DNA of 64,000 nucleotides from Chrysoperla carnea. Lineage: Eukaryota; Arthropoda; Insecta; Neuroptera; Chrysopidae. The stretch is taken from positions 84,686,368 through 84,750,367 of the forward strand of contig NC_058337.1 of assembly GCF_905475395.1 (NCBI RefSeq). Direction: 5' to 3'. The position numbers and the translations under genes were made by a program. Of the stretch, positions 12,376 to 23,375 are shown one piece after another (the stretch's first letter is position 1; every line of letters begins with the position of its first letter). A model generated the notes under the pieces. The model was given only the letters and a program-made list of their open reading frames with translations. It was not told where the DNA came from and ran no database searches.

Positions 12376-13130
12376 TGTGCTTATAAAATGAGAGCAGTTA
12401 TTATTATTTGAAACTAAATTGATCGAATGGAAGAATTTAATTGCGTATGTTAAAAACAAATGAACAAATGGTCAATTAATTCATTATGAAAGGTATATAT
12501 TGTAAATAGTTAGACGCGACCGCGGCGTGGCGATTGCAAATCGCATGTAATTAAATATTAAATACAACTTATTAAATCAATGTCATTTTTATATAAAACT
12601 ATCTGTACAGTGTATTAACTGAACTTTTAAACTACACGATAATATAATTCAAACACAATAAAAGTCTATTGAGTTGGCTGTAAATATTTTCGCATTGATC
12701 AAAGTTCGTACAGAACCTATGAATATATCTTTTCTTCGAGGGGTACAAAATAAATAATTTGGATCTGTAATAAATTATACCCTCCTTTATTGTTCATGGA
12801 GTCCACTTCTACCCAAGAAATATCTAATAGGTAAGGGTTACTTCTCTTATACATCTCTTAAGGATGTGCGAAAAAAGTGCAAAAATTTTGCCACCATTTA
12901 AAAATTGGCATATCTCGATCAATTTTGAAGCTAGAAAGTCGAAAAAAAAAACAAAAATGTGCACAATTATTTCAGCTATAGAACTTATTTTTTTATTTGA
13001 TACATAGTTTTTTTTTGTAATTTATAAAAAACTACAAACCTCCTTCAAATTTCGCATTTATTTTGCTCCCAAAAGTTATGCACACCTCCTGGGATTCGAT
13101 AAACTCGGAATTGGGCAAATAAAACGAAAA
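12376..13130. other. Upstream region of CREG; no further feature
   Basis: This is 5' flanking DNA of the minus-strand CREG gene and would hold its promoter. I see no TATA box or initiator strong enough to call. The rest is AT-rich non-coding sequence. Confidence 0.4.
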
Positions 13131-13199
13131 TATATCACTGTATATTTTAATAAATTTATCTTCCATGATTTATTTTAAGGTTTTTTTTTTTTTAAATTT

Positions 13200-13322
13200 A
13201 AAAAACCGATTGTAACAATTTTTTGATTTTTTAAAAGCATCATCAGACAATAAACACATTATCAGAATTATTGTTTGATGATGCTTTTAAAAAAGCGAAA
13301 CAATTGTTTCAATCGGTTTTTT
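13200..13322. repeat. Imperfect long hairpin (~53-bp arms)
   Basis: The left arm AAAAAACCGATTGTAACAAT, then AAAGCATCATCAGACAATAA, is answered by TTATTGTTTGATGATGCTTT, then CAATCGGTTTTTT. The arms pair over about 50 bp with a few mismatches around a loop of roughly 15 bp. It sits inside the larger inverted-repeat element and immediately before the ACAAGTG-family copy. Confidence 0.75.
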
Positions 13323-13331
13323 ATAATAAAA

Positions 13332-13902
13332 ACAAGTGAAAACAAACAATTGACTGAGTTAATTGTTGAAATAACATATATAGTCAGTATGTTGATTACG
13401 AAATCGTTTAGTTTTTTCACGTCAGGTAAGTAAAGAAAAGATAGAAACTCTTAGATAGCCACACACAAATATCTGATATTTCCATATAATATAATACTAT
13501 ATAATTTGCGCCTCATTTGCGCTCTCACGAGTAAACAGTGATATTTACGAAAAAATGTTTCAAACAAAACTTTGATTTTACATTTAAACTTTTATTCTAT
13601 CTCTGGCGGTCTTCAAAATGGGTCCTTCGGACCCAAAATTCAATTGACCTATGTTTCTCATTTACGAATTCGTCACTTTTTATGTCCTAAGAACGCTATA
13701 AATATTGATATCTTGCTTGTTATCTTTTTTCGTTTTGAGTTATCGTGTCTACAGCGACAGGCAACCGAAAATGTATAAATTAGATGATTTTATGAACACC
13801 TATACAAAAATTTTGGTAGTGACATCAATATTTTTAAACGTTACAAATTTGGGACTAAACTTAATATACCTTGATATATTTCATATATACATGGTATAAA
13901 AA
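13332..13902 (+). repeat. ACAAGTG-family repeat, near full-length copy
   Basis: This copy opens ACAAGTGAAAACAAAC and ends ATACATGGTATAAAAA, about 571 bp. Compared with the copy at 2893 it has lost most of the GGAC microsatellite, retaining only a short ACAGCGACAGGCAACCG remnant. Open frames at 13572..13778 and 13705..13899 lie wholly inside the repeat and are not conserved as reading frames in other copies, so they are not genes. Confidence 0.8.
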
Positions 13903-13959
13903 CCTTAAAATAAATCGTGGAAGATTTTAAATAAATTTATTAAAATATACAGTGATATA

Positions 13960-14368
13960 CAGTGATCGCTATAGGGTACCTACATAATGCCATACAAAGC
14001 GCTATGCCCATGGTAGGATGGACATTCTGCAAACTCAGTTTTCGTAGAAACGTATAAAAACTTCCCAAAATATTTATATTAGTCTACAGTTTTTTTAGTT
14101 GTTTCACAAATTTTGAACCGGAAAATACTCAAATTAGATTATTTTTAGTAATATCAAATTTTCTTTGTTGGTTGGCGATTTATATTTTCAAAAATTTCCT
14201 GTAAATTTCCCCATTTTTTTATTGAGATAACAAAAAATATATGAATGGTGCATGTGATAAAGTCTAAATTCCATCTTATCAAATAGGAATAAATGGAATA
14301 AAAAATATAGGTTTGAGATTATTTCTTTATAAATTTTTAATTAAAAACTCATGATGAATTTATTTAAA
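13960..14368. other. Intergenic, nothing recognised
   Basis: AT-rich spacer between two ACAAGTG-family loci. No feature can be supported. Confidence 0.4.
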
Positions 14369-14934
14369 ACAAGTGAAAACAAACAATTGACTTAATTAAC
14401 TGTTGAAATACCATGTATAGACTGTGTTGACTACACTGTCACATTACACATATACCTATACATGTCACACATACATAACTGATATTCCCATATAATACAT
14501 ACTATATAGTTTGCGCTTAATTAAATAATCAAGAACATTAAGGTATTTTTATATCATGTATAATTATATGAAATATATCAAGGTATACTAAGTTTATCCC
14601 AAGTTTGTATAAGTAATGTTATGAACAATATTTTGGTATGGATGTTCATAAAATTACCTAATTAGTCCATTTCCTGTCTGTCTGTTCGTAAACACAATAA
14701 CTCAAAAACGAAAAAAGATATCATCATTAATAAATGATTAGCATAGACTCATCTTCTAAACCGTCAAAGATAGAACAAAAGTTTAAATATAAAAATTGTT
14801 CCATCTAAAAAAATTAACAACTTTTGTTTGAAACATTATTTCGTAAACATCACTGCTTATCCGTGAAGGCAAAAATTAGGTAAGAAAATTTGAGTATGTG
14901 TTATATGGGAATATCATTTATGTGTGTGTGACAC
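14369..14934. repeat. ACAAGTG-family repeat, head-forward and tail-inverted mosaic
   Basis: Positions 14369..about 14530 are the 5' third of the family in forward orientation, ending at the conserved TACTATATAGTTTGCGC. From about 14540 the sequence is the reverse complement of the 3' part, with the inverted tail block AATATTTTGGTATGGATGTTC. It runs back up the element to the conserved GGGAATATCA...GTGTGTGTGAC at 14934. The element is therefore broken and its distal part flipped, a second rearrangement distinct from the one at 1071..1780. Confidence 0.8.
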
Positions 14935-17361
14935 CACAGTCGTGTTACATAAAGCGCATACTTGTGTGTAAATCTATTCGAACCTTCATGGATATTAAAT
15001 CACGCGTTTCCAGATAGCGCTTGAAACGTCAAGCAGAGCGTGTGTAACTTCGGTATAACTAAAAACACCTTGAAATTTACATAGTAATCCTATAACTATT
15101 TATGGTTCTAATTAATCTTAAAACTTGCCTTTGCTAGCTACATCGATTAAAATAATTACCATTATATTTTGTTGACTCAGATATATTCTAAATACATTGT
15201 TTTTATTAATTATAAATTATAAAAGTTAAATAAATACTTAAATATCAAGTTTTACACTATACAAATATTGTTTCAAATGGGTCACATGGGGCTTTATTCA
15301 ATCGAATAAAAGAAATTTACATTTATATTTATTTACACGTAAAATGATAAGAAAAATAAAGAATAGAATTTATTGCATTCGGATAAAATATCAATAAACT
15401 TATACTTTCTTTGATTCAAAAAACAACTTACTCCTCACATGTATCAACTATTTTGTTTACTGCAATTTTTGGAGATATCCGGCGGACCACATTAGTTCAA
15501 ATGAGCTGAAATTCAGTTTGAGGGTTTGTATGGAAGGCAGATCGTGTTTATGAAAGCGTAAACCTAAATTTTTATCGCTTTGCACATCCATTCAAATTGA
15601 ACTAAGAAGTTCAAAATTTGTATGTAGTTTGAGTTTGTGTCAAGGACGTTATTTTTGGGGGTTTCAACTTACCATCCATCTTCTCCTGAAATATTATTTT
15701 TCTTGTGATTCTTGAAATCTCTGCGCATCTCTTTCATCTCCTCCAGATTGAGATAGAGAAAAATTGATATGTATCCTAAAAAAATAGGCCAGTTCAAAGG
15801 TGTCGAGTGTCAAATTTCCGATCGATTTGCATATTTTGATTTTTTTCAGTTTTTCGTATTTTCTGAAAAATATATATTCCAAGAACATATATATTAAGGA
15901 CGTAAAACTAGGGAGAAAAAGAGCAGGAAAAAAGGCGCCTATATGAACGAAGCGATTGTTGGGTACTTTGTACTGCGCATCAGGCAGTCTTTTGTTTCAT
16001 GTCCTCAATATATATGTTCTTGCCAATTGAATTAGTGGGACCTTTTCATTTGAAAAAATGATTCTTTTTTGTTTCGGACAGTATGTTACAAAAATAATGT
16101 GATAAAATGAATAACAAATATTTTCTTTTCCCAACTTATTACTGTCTGCCCGAAATAATAATGAATCGTAATTGAAATGAAAAGGTCTATTCATAGATAA
16201 AGGATTTAGTTGGGTGTATTTTCAATACATGCGATCTTCTATTTACATGTTATATATCTATGGTTTTTTCCAACCTGATACTGAAGAGTTTACATTTTAC
16301 TCGCAGCAAGACGCCACTGACCAGTAGGAAGTAGTTGTAAAGAACCAACTAATTCTTACAATCGAATCCAGATTTGAGAATAAAATAATTTTTACAGGCT
16401 AAGCTAGTAATTTAATTCCAGTGAGTAAATTTTATATATAAACTGAATTATAAGTAATGGTTGTCGTGGCATAAACGGGAAATTCCAAGACTTAATTAAT
16501 TACCTCCGCCGAACGCTTGTGTTTGCCATCTAAATTAAAAATAATTTGAGGTTACATTTAAAATATTGGAAGAAAAAAAATTTTTTTACTGATGAAGAAA
16601 ATGCGTGTAAAATTACGAATACCAACTAGAAGTCACGTTAATTGCCGTATATAATGCTTCAGTTAACAACTGTGGCTTGGCGTCAATAGAGCTGGAGCCT
16701 TAGATTTCAAAATATTGGTAGTTTTAAAGCTCAGCTTTATTATGAAGTCGAACGCTTTAGTTGTGTGACATTAGATAATCAAAAGATAATATTTGCGCAA
16801 ACAACTTGCTAGCCTTATTAAAAGAGACCTAGAACAAATGATCTTGGCGAGCACAAGTGACCTTTCTTTTGTAATAAATTTTAACTCCATAAAGATTTTT
16901 GGAAATTCGAAATAAGCCTGGCTCTTAATTGACTTATCTATCAATATATTGATACAAATGTTTTCAAAAATGCGACTAAAACCAGAAGTATGAAAAAAAT
17001 TGTATTTGTCTATTTATATCTATACTAATTTGCTCTTTGGACATTCCGCCCTCAAAATTCGGAATAAGCGACTTTAAATAATAAAATCTTAGGTGGAAAA
17101 AGATACACCAAATACGAAGCGAACCGCCATTGGCCCCTATGCTATAAATTAAAATAGCCCGAATTAGAATTAATTATTAGTATTTGAACAAAAAGGGTTA
17201 TGGTTTCTTGACCAAGAAGTTTGGGTAATGGATTTGCTAGTTTCATTTTACTTTCATAGCAGTTTGAGTTGCCTTTTCCCCAGAAATAAGCAGTTAGAAT
17301 AGTCTTTTGATTCTCCTGAAGCATTATGGCATTATTAAAATGTACTTGATTTAATTTCCAC
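14935..17361. other. Intergenic; two small inverted repeats near 15.9-16.2 kb
   Basis: No gene is supported. A 22-bp inverted repeat pairs 15880..15901 (CAAGAACATATATATTAAGG) with 16001..16022, with one mismatch. A MITE-like pair follows at 16039..16187. Open frames in this stretch at 15694..15888, 15997..16194 and 17142..17363 have no recognised domain, and the second overlaps the inverted repeats. Confidence 0.5.
16039..16187. mobile_element. Degenerate MITE with ~50-bp inverted arms
   Basis: The left arm GACCTTTTCATTTGAAAA...TTTCGGACAGTATG pairs with a right arm whose reverse complement reads GACCTTTTCATTTCAATT...TTTCGGGCAGACAG. Mismatches and small gaps show age. The element is non-coding. 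Confidence 0.6.
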
Positions 17362-17460
17362 ATTAAACTATTTTTTCAAGACCAATAATAAATATTCGGC
17401 TTCTCTTAATATTAAACTTATTTTTCATGACTAGTAATAAATATCAGGCTCTCTTCATAT
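17362..17460. repeat. 49-bp imperfect tandem duplication
   Basis: Two adjacent units both start ATTAAACT and share AATAATAAATAT followed by GGCTTCTCTT or GGCTCTCTTC. The period is 49 bp with several differences, so the duplication is old. It lies about 150 bp upstream of the SHQ1 start. Confidence 0.7.
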
Positions 17461-17544
17461 ATTTTGAGTAAACTTAGCTTTGACTAAGGAAACGATAATC
17501 AGGGCTATGAACTGGGTTGGTTAATCATATACTTGAGTTAACAT

Positions 17545-17583
17545 AACCAACAAATTAATTTGTAAACAAAAAATTTGTTGGTT
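17545..17583. promoter_or_regulatory. 12-bp perfect inverted repeat just upstream of SHQ1
   Basis: AACCAACAAATT (17545..17556) is repeated as AATTTGTTGGTT (17572..17583) with a 15-bp spacer, ending 29 nt before the SHQ1 ATG. It could be a hairpin in the 5' UTR or a dyad binding site in the core promoter. Its role is unknown. Confidence 0.5.
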
Positions 17584-17612
17584 AATCACAATACTTTCGA
17601 TTCGACAACAAC

Positions 17613-20600
17613 ATGAGGACACCACGATTTAGTGTAACTCAAGATTCGAATTACCTTTTAGTAGAAATTCATGCCCCATATTGTGATTTACAAGATTTAG
17701 ATGTAGATATTGAAAATGAAAATTTCATGTTTTATTGTAAACCATATTTTTTAAGGTAAATTAGACTATTTTATTAAATAAAAAAGATATCGTGTGTCTC
17801 ACGTGAGGATAATTTGGAGTAGATAATTAGAGTGAACAGAGTATTATCTAAGTTTTTTGTGGCAAAATTAATAGTTTTTCCTTGTGATTGCGTTCATTCA
17901 CTGATTCACGGATTGTCCATGCTTTTAACGGGACTGTGATTATGTTCATACACTATTTCTCAGAAAATCTGAGAAAAGCTCAAATATTCTGTTCACGCTA
18001 ATCATCTCAACACACGATAGCGCATCTACGCCAAATTATGTTAGACTCACGCTAAACACACGATTTTTTAAACATGTTTTTACATAATAAATATATTTTA
18101 AAGATTACACTTACCTGGAAAAGTTAAAGATTCAGATACTAGCTGTGGAGTATTTGATGCTGATACACAAAAATTTAATTTTAAAATTGAAAAATGTAAT
18201 CATGATGAATTCTTTCCCGATTTGGATATGTTAACGAAATTATTACAACCGAAACTAAATAAGAATACAGTCAATACCATTGAAGTTATCTCATCAGAGA
18301 ATCAATCTGATGACAATTCTGATAGTGAATCTGATCAATGGTATGTTAATCAAGAAATTCCTAATGATAGAGAAAATTGTCTTGTTTTGAAGCAAGGATA
18401 TGGTTTTGGCAACAAGCTTACGTCGTACTTTGATAATATACAGGTAATGAAACTTTACGTCTCTATTCTTATATGTTAAAGAGCCAGTAAAGTTTTGGAA
18501 CGATGATAAGAATTTATTTAAACGGTAAGAATATTCAGACGTGTAACTAACGGCTATCTGACGTTAACCTTAATATTAGCTACTTTTATTTAAGAAGCTC
18601 CCAAATCGTCGTTTACGTTTTACTTAGATTATTCTTTGTTGGAGTTGATGAAAAATCGGAAGTCAAAAATCAATCACGCTGAATATTTTTTTTCACGCTA
18701 ATCATCTATTCCAAATTATCTTGATACATTTATTTTTATTAAGTTTATTAATTTTAATTCCAGGATCCTTTATTTGGAATTTTGGATGATATTAGAGCCA
18801 TTGAAATGACTCAAGAAGATCGTAGAAATGGAAGAATTCATTTTGAATCGTCTAGTTTTGATGAGAACATATACTTATATCAATATTTTAATGATGAAGA
18901 TATTATGGATATTATAAATTTTCCTTCGCCATGGATCAAACTTGAAGTCGATAAGTGTAATTTATTAAATTTAATGCCGGATTAAGTTTAATATTTCAAA
19001 ATTATTCATTTTATTTTTAGTAGAATATTCAGAATATGAAATGGATATTTTAAAAGAATTACCAAATAAAGAATATTTATTATCCACAAGAGAAGAAAAT
19101 ATTGTGCTATTAGGATTGGTTGATATTTTGTTTGCGTATTGTTATGATAAACGAACATTTGGATTTGAAAATAGCGTAGAAAATGGATGGGCGACAAATA
19201 AAATAAGTTCAACCTTATCTTGGTTTGATGTAAGTAAAAATGAATGGCCTTAGTCAGTTTTGATGGTGATGCGAAATTTCTTTGTGACGTTCCGGACCTC
19301 CGATGTATCATAACTTCCCAATTAAGCTGAACATAAAATATATTCTCATAAGTCTTTAAATTTCACTAGCTCCTTCGGTTATGTTTGAAACAACCTTGTC
19401 CAATAGGTACTTCTTAAAATTACAAATTGAATTTGGAAAAATCTTTGTGTTTTGTGTCCACCTTAGGGTCGCTGCTGGTCATTCAGAAAAATATTTTCCC
19501 TTGAAAATGGAAGATTTTCATTTCAGAAGACTATTTTTTTTTAAATAATCCAATCAATTTGGATTAAGTTGGATCGTTTCAATGAAATTCGGAGTACGTC
19601 ACGTATTTGCATACAATCGACAACTATTTAAATAACCAAATGAGTTGATGTAATAATTTATCTATAAAGTTAAATATATTTGTTACAGATTTTCCAAGCA
19701 TCGAATGAAGTAATTATTGCTAACTTTCGCAGATCACTTTGTTTTCCTTTATATAGAAATTTTAAATTATCGATAAAAATTTTTGATGATTTAAGATTGT
19801 TGTTGAAGTTTGGTAAAAAATTTATTCTCAAATGTTTGCTAGAAATTCATAAATGGTTTAACATGGGTAGTTGTACAGACCCAAGATATATTTTAAATGA
19901 TTTATACGTCAAAGATTATTGTGTTTATATTCAAAAATGCAATTCTACGAAATTAAACGATATTATTAATGATTTAGATAAAGTAAGTATTATGCCCAAG
20001 TCTGGTCACTGCCTCAATATAGCATCCAAAATGTTTATAAAAATTTTACGATTTTCTATTTCTGGCATAAAGCTTGAACTTCGCCAAAAAGTAATCAAAT
20101 GAGCTACTATGCTTAATTTCCCAACTTTAATTATTTATAACTGATGGATGTAATTTGAATTTATTTATTTATTTTTTATTATGGACCTATTGTTCGAAAT
20201 ATTAGTCCAACAACAAAAAAATCAGAAGTCCAAATATAGGCTCACACTAATTCTTTCTTTGTGTACCATATTAAAAAAGGTCTTTGCCAAATGGGGGAAA
20301 TAATAAAACGATACAGAGGCTTTTTTTGTCATTTAAAAAATTCAAATGATGGATTCAGGTGAATGGCACATGTTATATATTTTCTTGTAGTTTTTTCTTT
20401 TTTATTCTTTCAAAATTTTTCACCATTAGTTCACTAAAAGAAATATTTCTAAATTTATCTATTAACTTTAAGAGTTATTCTTACCGTCATGCAAGCGTAT
20501 TCATCGCATATAAGTTATAAAAATGCTAACGGAAAAATAGTTTACATTTATAGTAACTCTTCTAGAACTAAGATACTTTGATATTTAAAATTCTTTAAAT

Positions 20601-21024
20601 TATCCTAAATTGATTGTTTTGCAAATCCAGTCCCGTCAATTTTAAAGTCAAAATAAAAAAGTAAACAGAACCACCTCAAAGTCAAAATAAAAGAGTAAAC
20701 AGAATAATACCTGGACATTGGAAATACTTAAACCTATATCATATTGTAACAGTTACATAATTGAAATATTTTTGATTACAGATCGAAATTTCTAAAGAAG
20801 ATTTAAATTTAAATTTAGTCAATATTGAACGTTTAGCAATACAAGAAATTTTAGATTCAAATATGGATACTTCATCTGAAAGCTGTTCGTCAGATTCGGA
20901 CGATGATTCAAGTAGTACTACAGACTCTGACGATGACGATTCATCTGATAATATAAGTGTTATAGAAAATTTAACTGATAATCTAGATTGTTTAGTGATT
21001 AAATCAAATGAAAAATTACATTAA
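17613..21024 (+). CDS. SHQ1: Protein SHQ1 homologue, H/ACA snoRNP assembly factor, 6 exons
   Basis: SHQ1 is a chaperone that holds the pseudouridine synthase dyskerin/Cbf5 before it assembles into H/ACA RNPs. The exons are 17613..17755, 18104..18443, 18764..18956, 19021..19229, 19689..19982 and 20782..21024. All junctions are GT-AG and in frame, giving 473 aa. Residues 1-95 form the CS/p23-like domain, beginning MRTPRFSVTQDSNYLLVEI and including FYCKPYFLR, the signature strand also found in human SHQ1. A serine- and aspartate-rich linker and CLVLKQGYGFGNKL (about 137-150) lead into the SHQ1-specific domain (about 165-393), recognisable by VDILFAYCYDKRTF, LCFPLYRNFKLS, ILKCLLEIHKWF and YILNDLYVKDYCVYIQK. 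The last exon encodes an acidic Ser/Asp tail, as in other SHQ1 proteins. The exon 3 donor was placed at 18957 (GTAATT) because only that choice joins in frame to the acceptor at 19020. The gene appears intact. Confidence 0.95.
17789..18064. mobile_element. MITE in SHQ1 intron 1
   Basis: The left end ATCGTGTGTCTCACGTGAGG, followed by ATAATTTGGAGTAGAT and AGTGAACAGAGTATT, is inverted at the right end (AATATTCTGTTCACGCTAAT ... CAACACACGAT ... CTAAACACACGAT). The element fills most of the 348-bp intron. A piece of the same family (TTTCACGCTAATCATCTATT at about 18691) lies in intron 2. Confidence 0.7.
18681..18720. repeat. Fragment of the intron-1 MITE family in SHQ1 intron 2
   Basis: GAATATTTTTTTTCACGCTA followed by ATCATCTATTCCAAATTATC matches the right arm of the element at 17789..18064. 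Only one arm is visible. Confidence 0.55.
20644..20711. repeat. 34-bp tandem duplication in SHQ1 intron 5
   Basis: AAAGTCAAAATAAAAAAGTA and AAAGTCAAAATAAAAGAGTA start 34 bp apart, and both are followed by AACAGAA. The duplication is intronic and probably neutral. Confidence 0.75.
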
Positions 21025-21078
21025 ACTTTGTTATTTGCTTTATATAATTTATATTTTGAAATTTTCATATTTTTTTAT

Positions 21079-21084
21079 AATAAA
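21079..21084 (+). promoter_or_regulatory. SHQ1 polyadenylation signal
   Basis: AATAAA lies 55 nt after the SHQ1 stop codon, followed by GT- and T-rich sequence (GTTGTGTTGTACTC at about 21102) typical of a downstream element. Confidence 0.6.
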
Positions 21085-23088
21085 AGTTCGTTGTAAAATT
21101 ATGTTGTGTTGTACTCATAGACTTAAACCTATAAGTTAAGTCATGTCCGACTATTTTGGTTAACAATTTTAATAGTTTTGGTAATATAAATACGAAACTA
21201 AATGGGCATCTGATAAAGAATGATGATATGAAAGAAAAGAATATATGAATAAAAAGATTGGTATAAAGTTATTAATCTTTATTATATTTCTCCATTTTAT
21301 ACGATGGTGGTCTTGATAATACTTCGTTCCTAAGGAAGTAGATGGCACGATACTACACTAGCGTTCTTAAAGTAAGAGGCACTCCATAAGCAAGAGTTAA
21401 TAGAACGACGCTACATTTAGCCAAAAATGATTTAAATTTTCCATAGATAACATTTTATATCATTCAAACCTTTAGTTCTTAAGGCAACTGGTAGAGATTT
21501 TTTTGTATATACCCTTTTAACGGTTTATAATTAAACCATCTGAGAAAGACTGATTAAACTAGTAGTACTATAATTTACTATAAATATTACGAAATATGAA
21601 ATAATAATGAAATTTTACTTTCTAGCAAATCCGCCCGTGACAGATGTCGCACATGTCATTGTTTTTTAAGTTTCATTCAATGTGGAAAAAAGAAAATTGC
21701 CGAACTTTGATAGAATTGTGCCGTTACTGAAGTTTGTGGAGGCAAATTCCAGAAAACACTTAATAGCTAGCATAGCCAATTTAACCGCCTCAATAATTAG
21801 TTATAATTCGCAAACTGTCGCTGTAGAAATTTCAACTTATAATATCTCAGTTCGATGCAAAGCAACATTAAGACTTAGCGCATTACTTGGCTTGTCGAAA
21901 AATCGATTGAGATGGGATCAGAATCGATGAAAACGTTAGAAAAAAGTATTCATTGATGGTGTAGTGATTTTGTCATTTTTCTTACTTAGAGACTTTTTCC
22001 CTAGCCGATTTTTATTTTGAGATCGATTCACGATGAGTTCTCGGGAAGCTACTAGTTAAGAAAAATCAGTATTAAATTCGTCGAAATTCATCATTGTAAG
22101 TTATAATAAAATTCATATCAAGCGGGAAAATTTCATTAAAAATTTCAGCCCTTATAATCTTACCTGCTCGTACTTACTAGATATTTTAGATATATATAAA
22201 AAAAATATTTTGAAAATGATAAATCAGCTCAATGTAAATTAGTGCATCTTAACAATATGTTTAATATGTGACTTTTGAAGAAACGACATTTTTTTAAAAG
22301 ATGAATATCATTTAACTCATTAAAAAAATATTTATAACCAAACGACCTTCAAAGGTTACAAGAGTCACGGAAAATTAATCAAGGGTGTTTACTGTTTTGT
22401 TCCGGCAAGTAGTTTTATTGTTAGCAATTTTTAACAACATCAAATTGCATTTACTCATATTCATTTAATTATTTTTCAAAGAAGATAACAAGTAATAATA
22501 AATAAACTTTATAAACATACTAGTATGTTTGCTTTTGTCAAAAATTAAATATTATAAAATTTATGGAAGGTAAACGTGGTATTACAGACCATGCAGCTTC
22601 TCTAGACAAAGTGCTATTATGATAATTGAATATTAATCGTGCGTGCCATGTTGTCTTAGTCTGAAACCTAAGTTGGAGTTCCGAAATACATACTAGCATA
22701 TTGGTCAGCGTATAATATTGTTTGATTATTCCTAAAAGCTTAAAATCGTATTTCCTAGGGAGATGTAAATATAGAAATTGGTCATTAGATGTCTGCCTGC
22801 CAAGTAGTGAGCTTGTTACCCGAGTGCTCTCTAATTAGCTCGATACCCATAGTAAGTGGCCAATTTTTAAAGTTATCACCATTTAATTACCTAGGAAATG
22901 CCCTTAACGTAAAATGTCATTGGCCAAGTGGTGAATTTGTTGGTAACGACCAAGAATACAAGTTTAAATTTTTTGTTCACAATTTGACCACTTACGGCTC
23001 AATTATGAGCATCAGGCTATTCAGGGAGTTCTTGAGCATGCACTTCACTGACAAGCCTTTTTATAACATCTCCCTAACTGTAATGGGA
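21085..23088. other. Intergenic downstream of SHQ1; no supported gene
   Basis: AT-rich non-coding DNA. An open frame at 21682..21930 (82 codons) and one starting at 22789 have no recognised domain. The second runs into the palindrome at 23104. Words CCAAGTAGTGAGCTTGTTAC (22800) and CCAAGTGGTGAATTTGTTGG (22924) look like a diverged internal repeat. Confidence 0.4.
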
Positions 23089-23375
23089 ATGAATCCCTCA
23101 AATAATAAATTTCGATTTTTGCCCCAATTCCTAGATCAGTTTTTTGTATTTTTAAAATACGTATTTTCGACTACCAAGTAGTCATCATCAGTAAGAATTA
23201 GCTAGTGAACATTCACTAGCTAATTCTTACTGATGATGACTACTTGGTAGTCGAAAATACGTATTTTAAAAATACAAAAAACTGATCTAGGAATTGGGGC
23301 AAAAATCGAAATTTATTTCGACATATCCTAGAGTTCTCATTTATTATCTTCGATAATATTTATATGAATCCCTCA
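23089..23375. mobile_element. Palindromic insertion flanked by 12-bp direct repeats
   Basis: Positions 23104..23317 form a 214-bp palindrome. The left arm starts AATAAATTTCGATTTTTGCC and the right arm ends as its exact reverse complement. Of 107 base pairs, only the central pair (GTGAAC|ATTCAC) fails to match. The block plus 46 bp of extra DNA lies between two copies of ATGAATCCCTCA (23089..23100 and 23364..23375), which may be a target-site duplication. A single-arm relative occurs at 8151..8251. No coding frame survives across it. Confidence 0.75.

Larger units (their letters stand above)
13131..13959. mobile_element. TIR element (~50-bp ends) holding nested insertions
   Basis: The left end TATATCACTGTATATTTT continues to TTATTTTAAGG at 13180. 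The right end is its inverted copy, from CCTTAAAATAAATC at 13903 to AAAATATACAGTGATATA at 13959, with one short insertion. A TA dinucleotide at each edge is consistent with a Tc1/mariner-type MITE, although the palindromic ends make this ambiguous. Between the arms lie a separate long hairpin (13200..13322) and a complete ACAAGTG-family copy (13332..13902) that abuts the right arm. The order suggests successive nested insertions. Confidence 0.75.

Noticed and set aside
12376..12459. Longer N-terminus for the CREG protein starting at 12459
   Set aside because: It would put 28 residues in front of a clear signal peptide; the ATG at 12375 gives a normal secretory N-terminus.
19041..19253. Free-standing 70-codon gene
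   Set aside because: It is exon 4 of SHQ1 read through its donor site at 19230; the fragments nearby are also SHQ1 exons.
22789..23181. 130-codon plus-strand open frame
   Set aside because: Its 3' end runs into the left arm of the palindromic insertion, no domain is recognised, and no flanking splice sites extend it.
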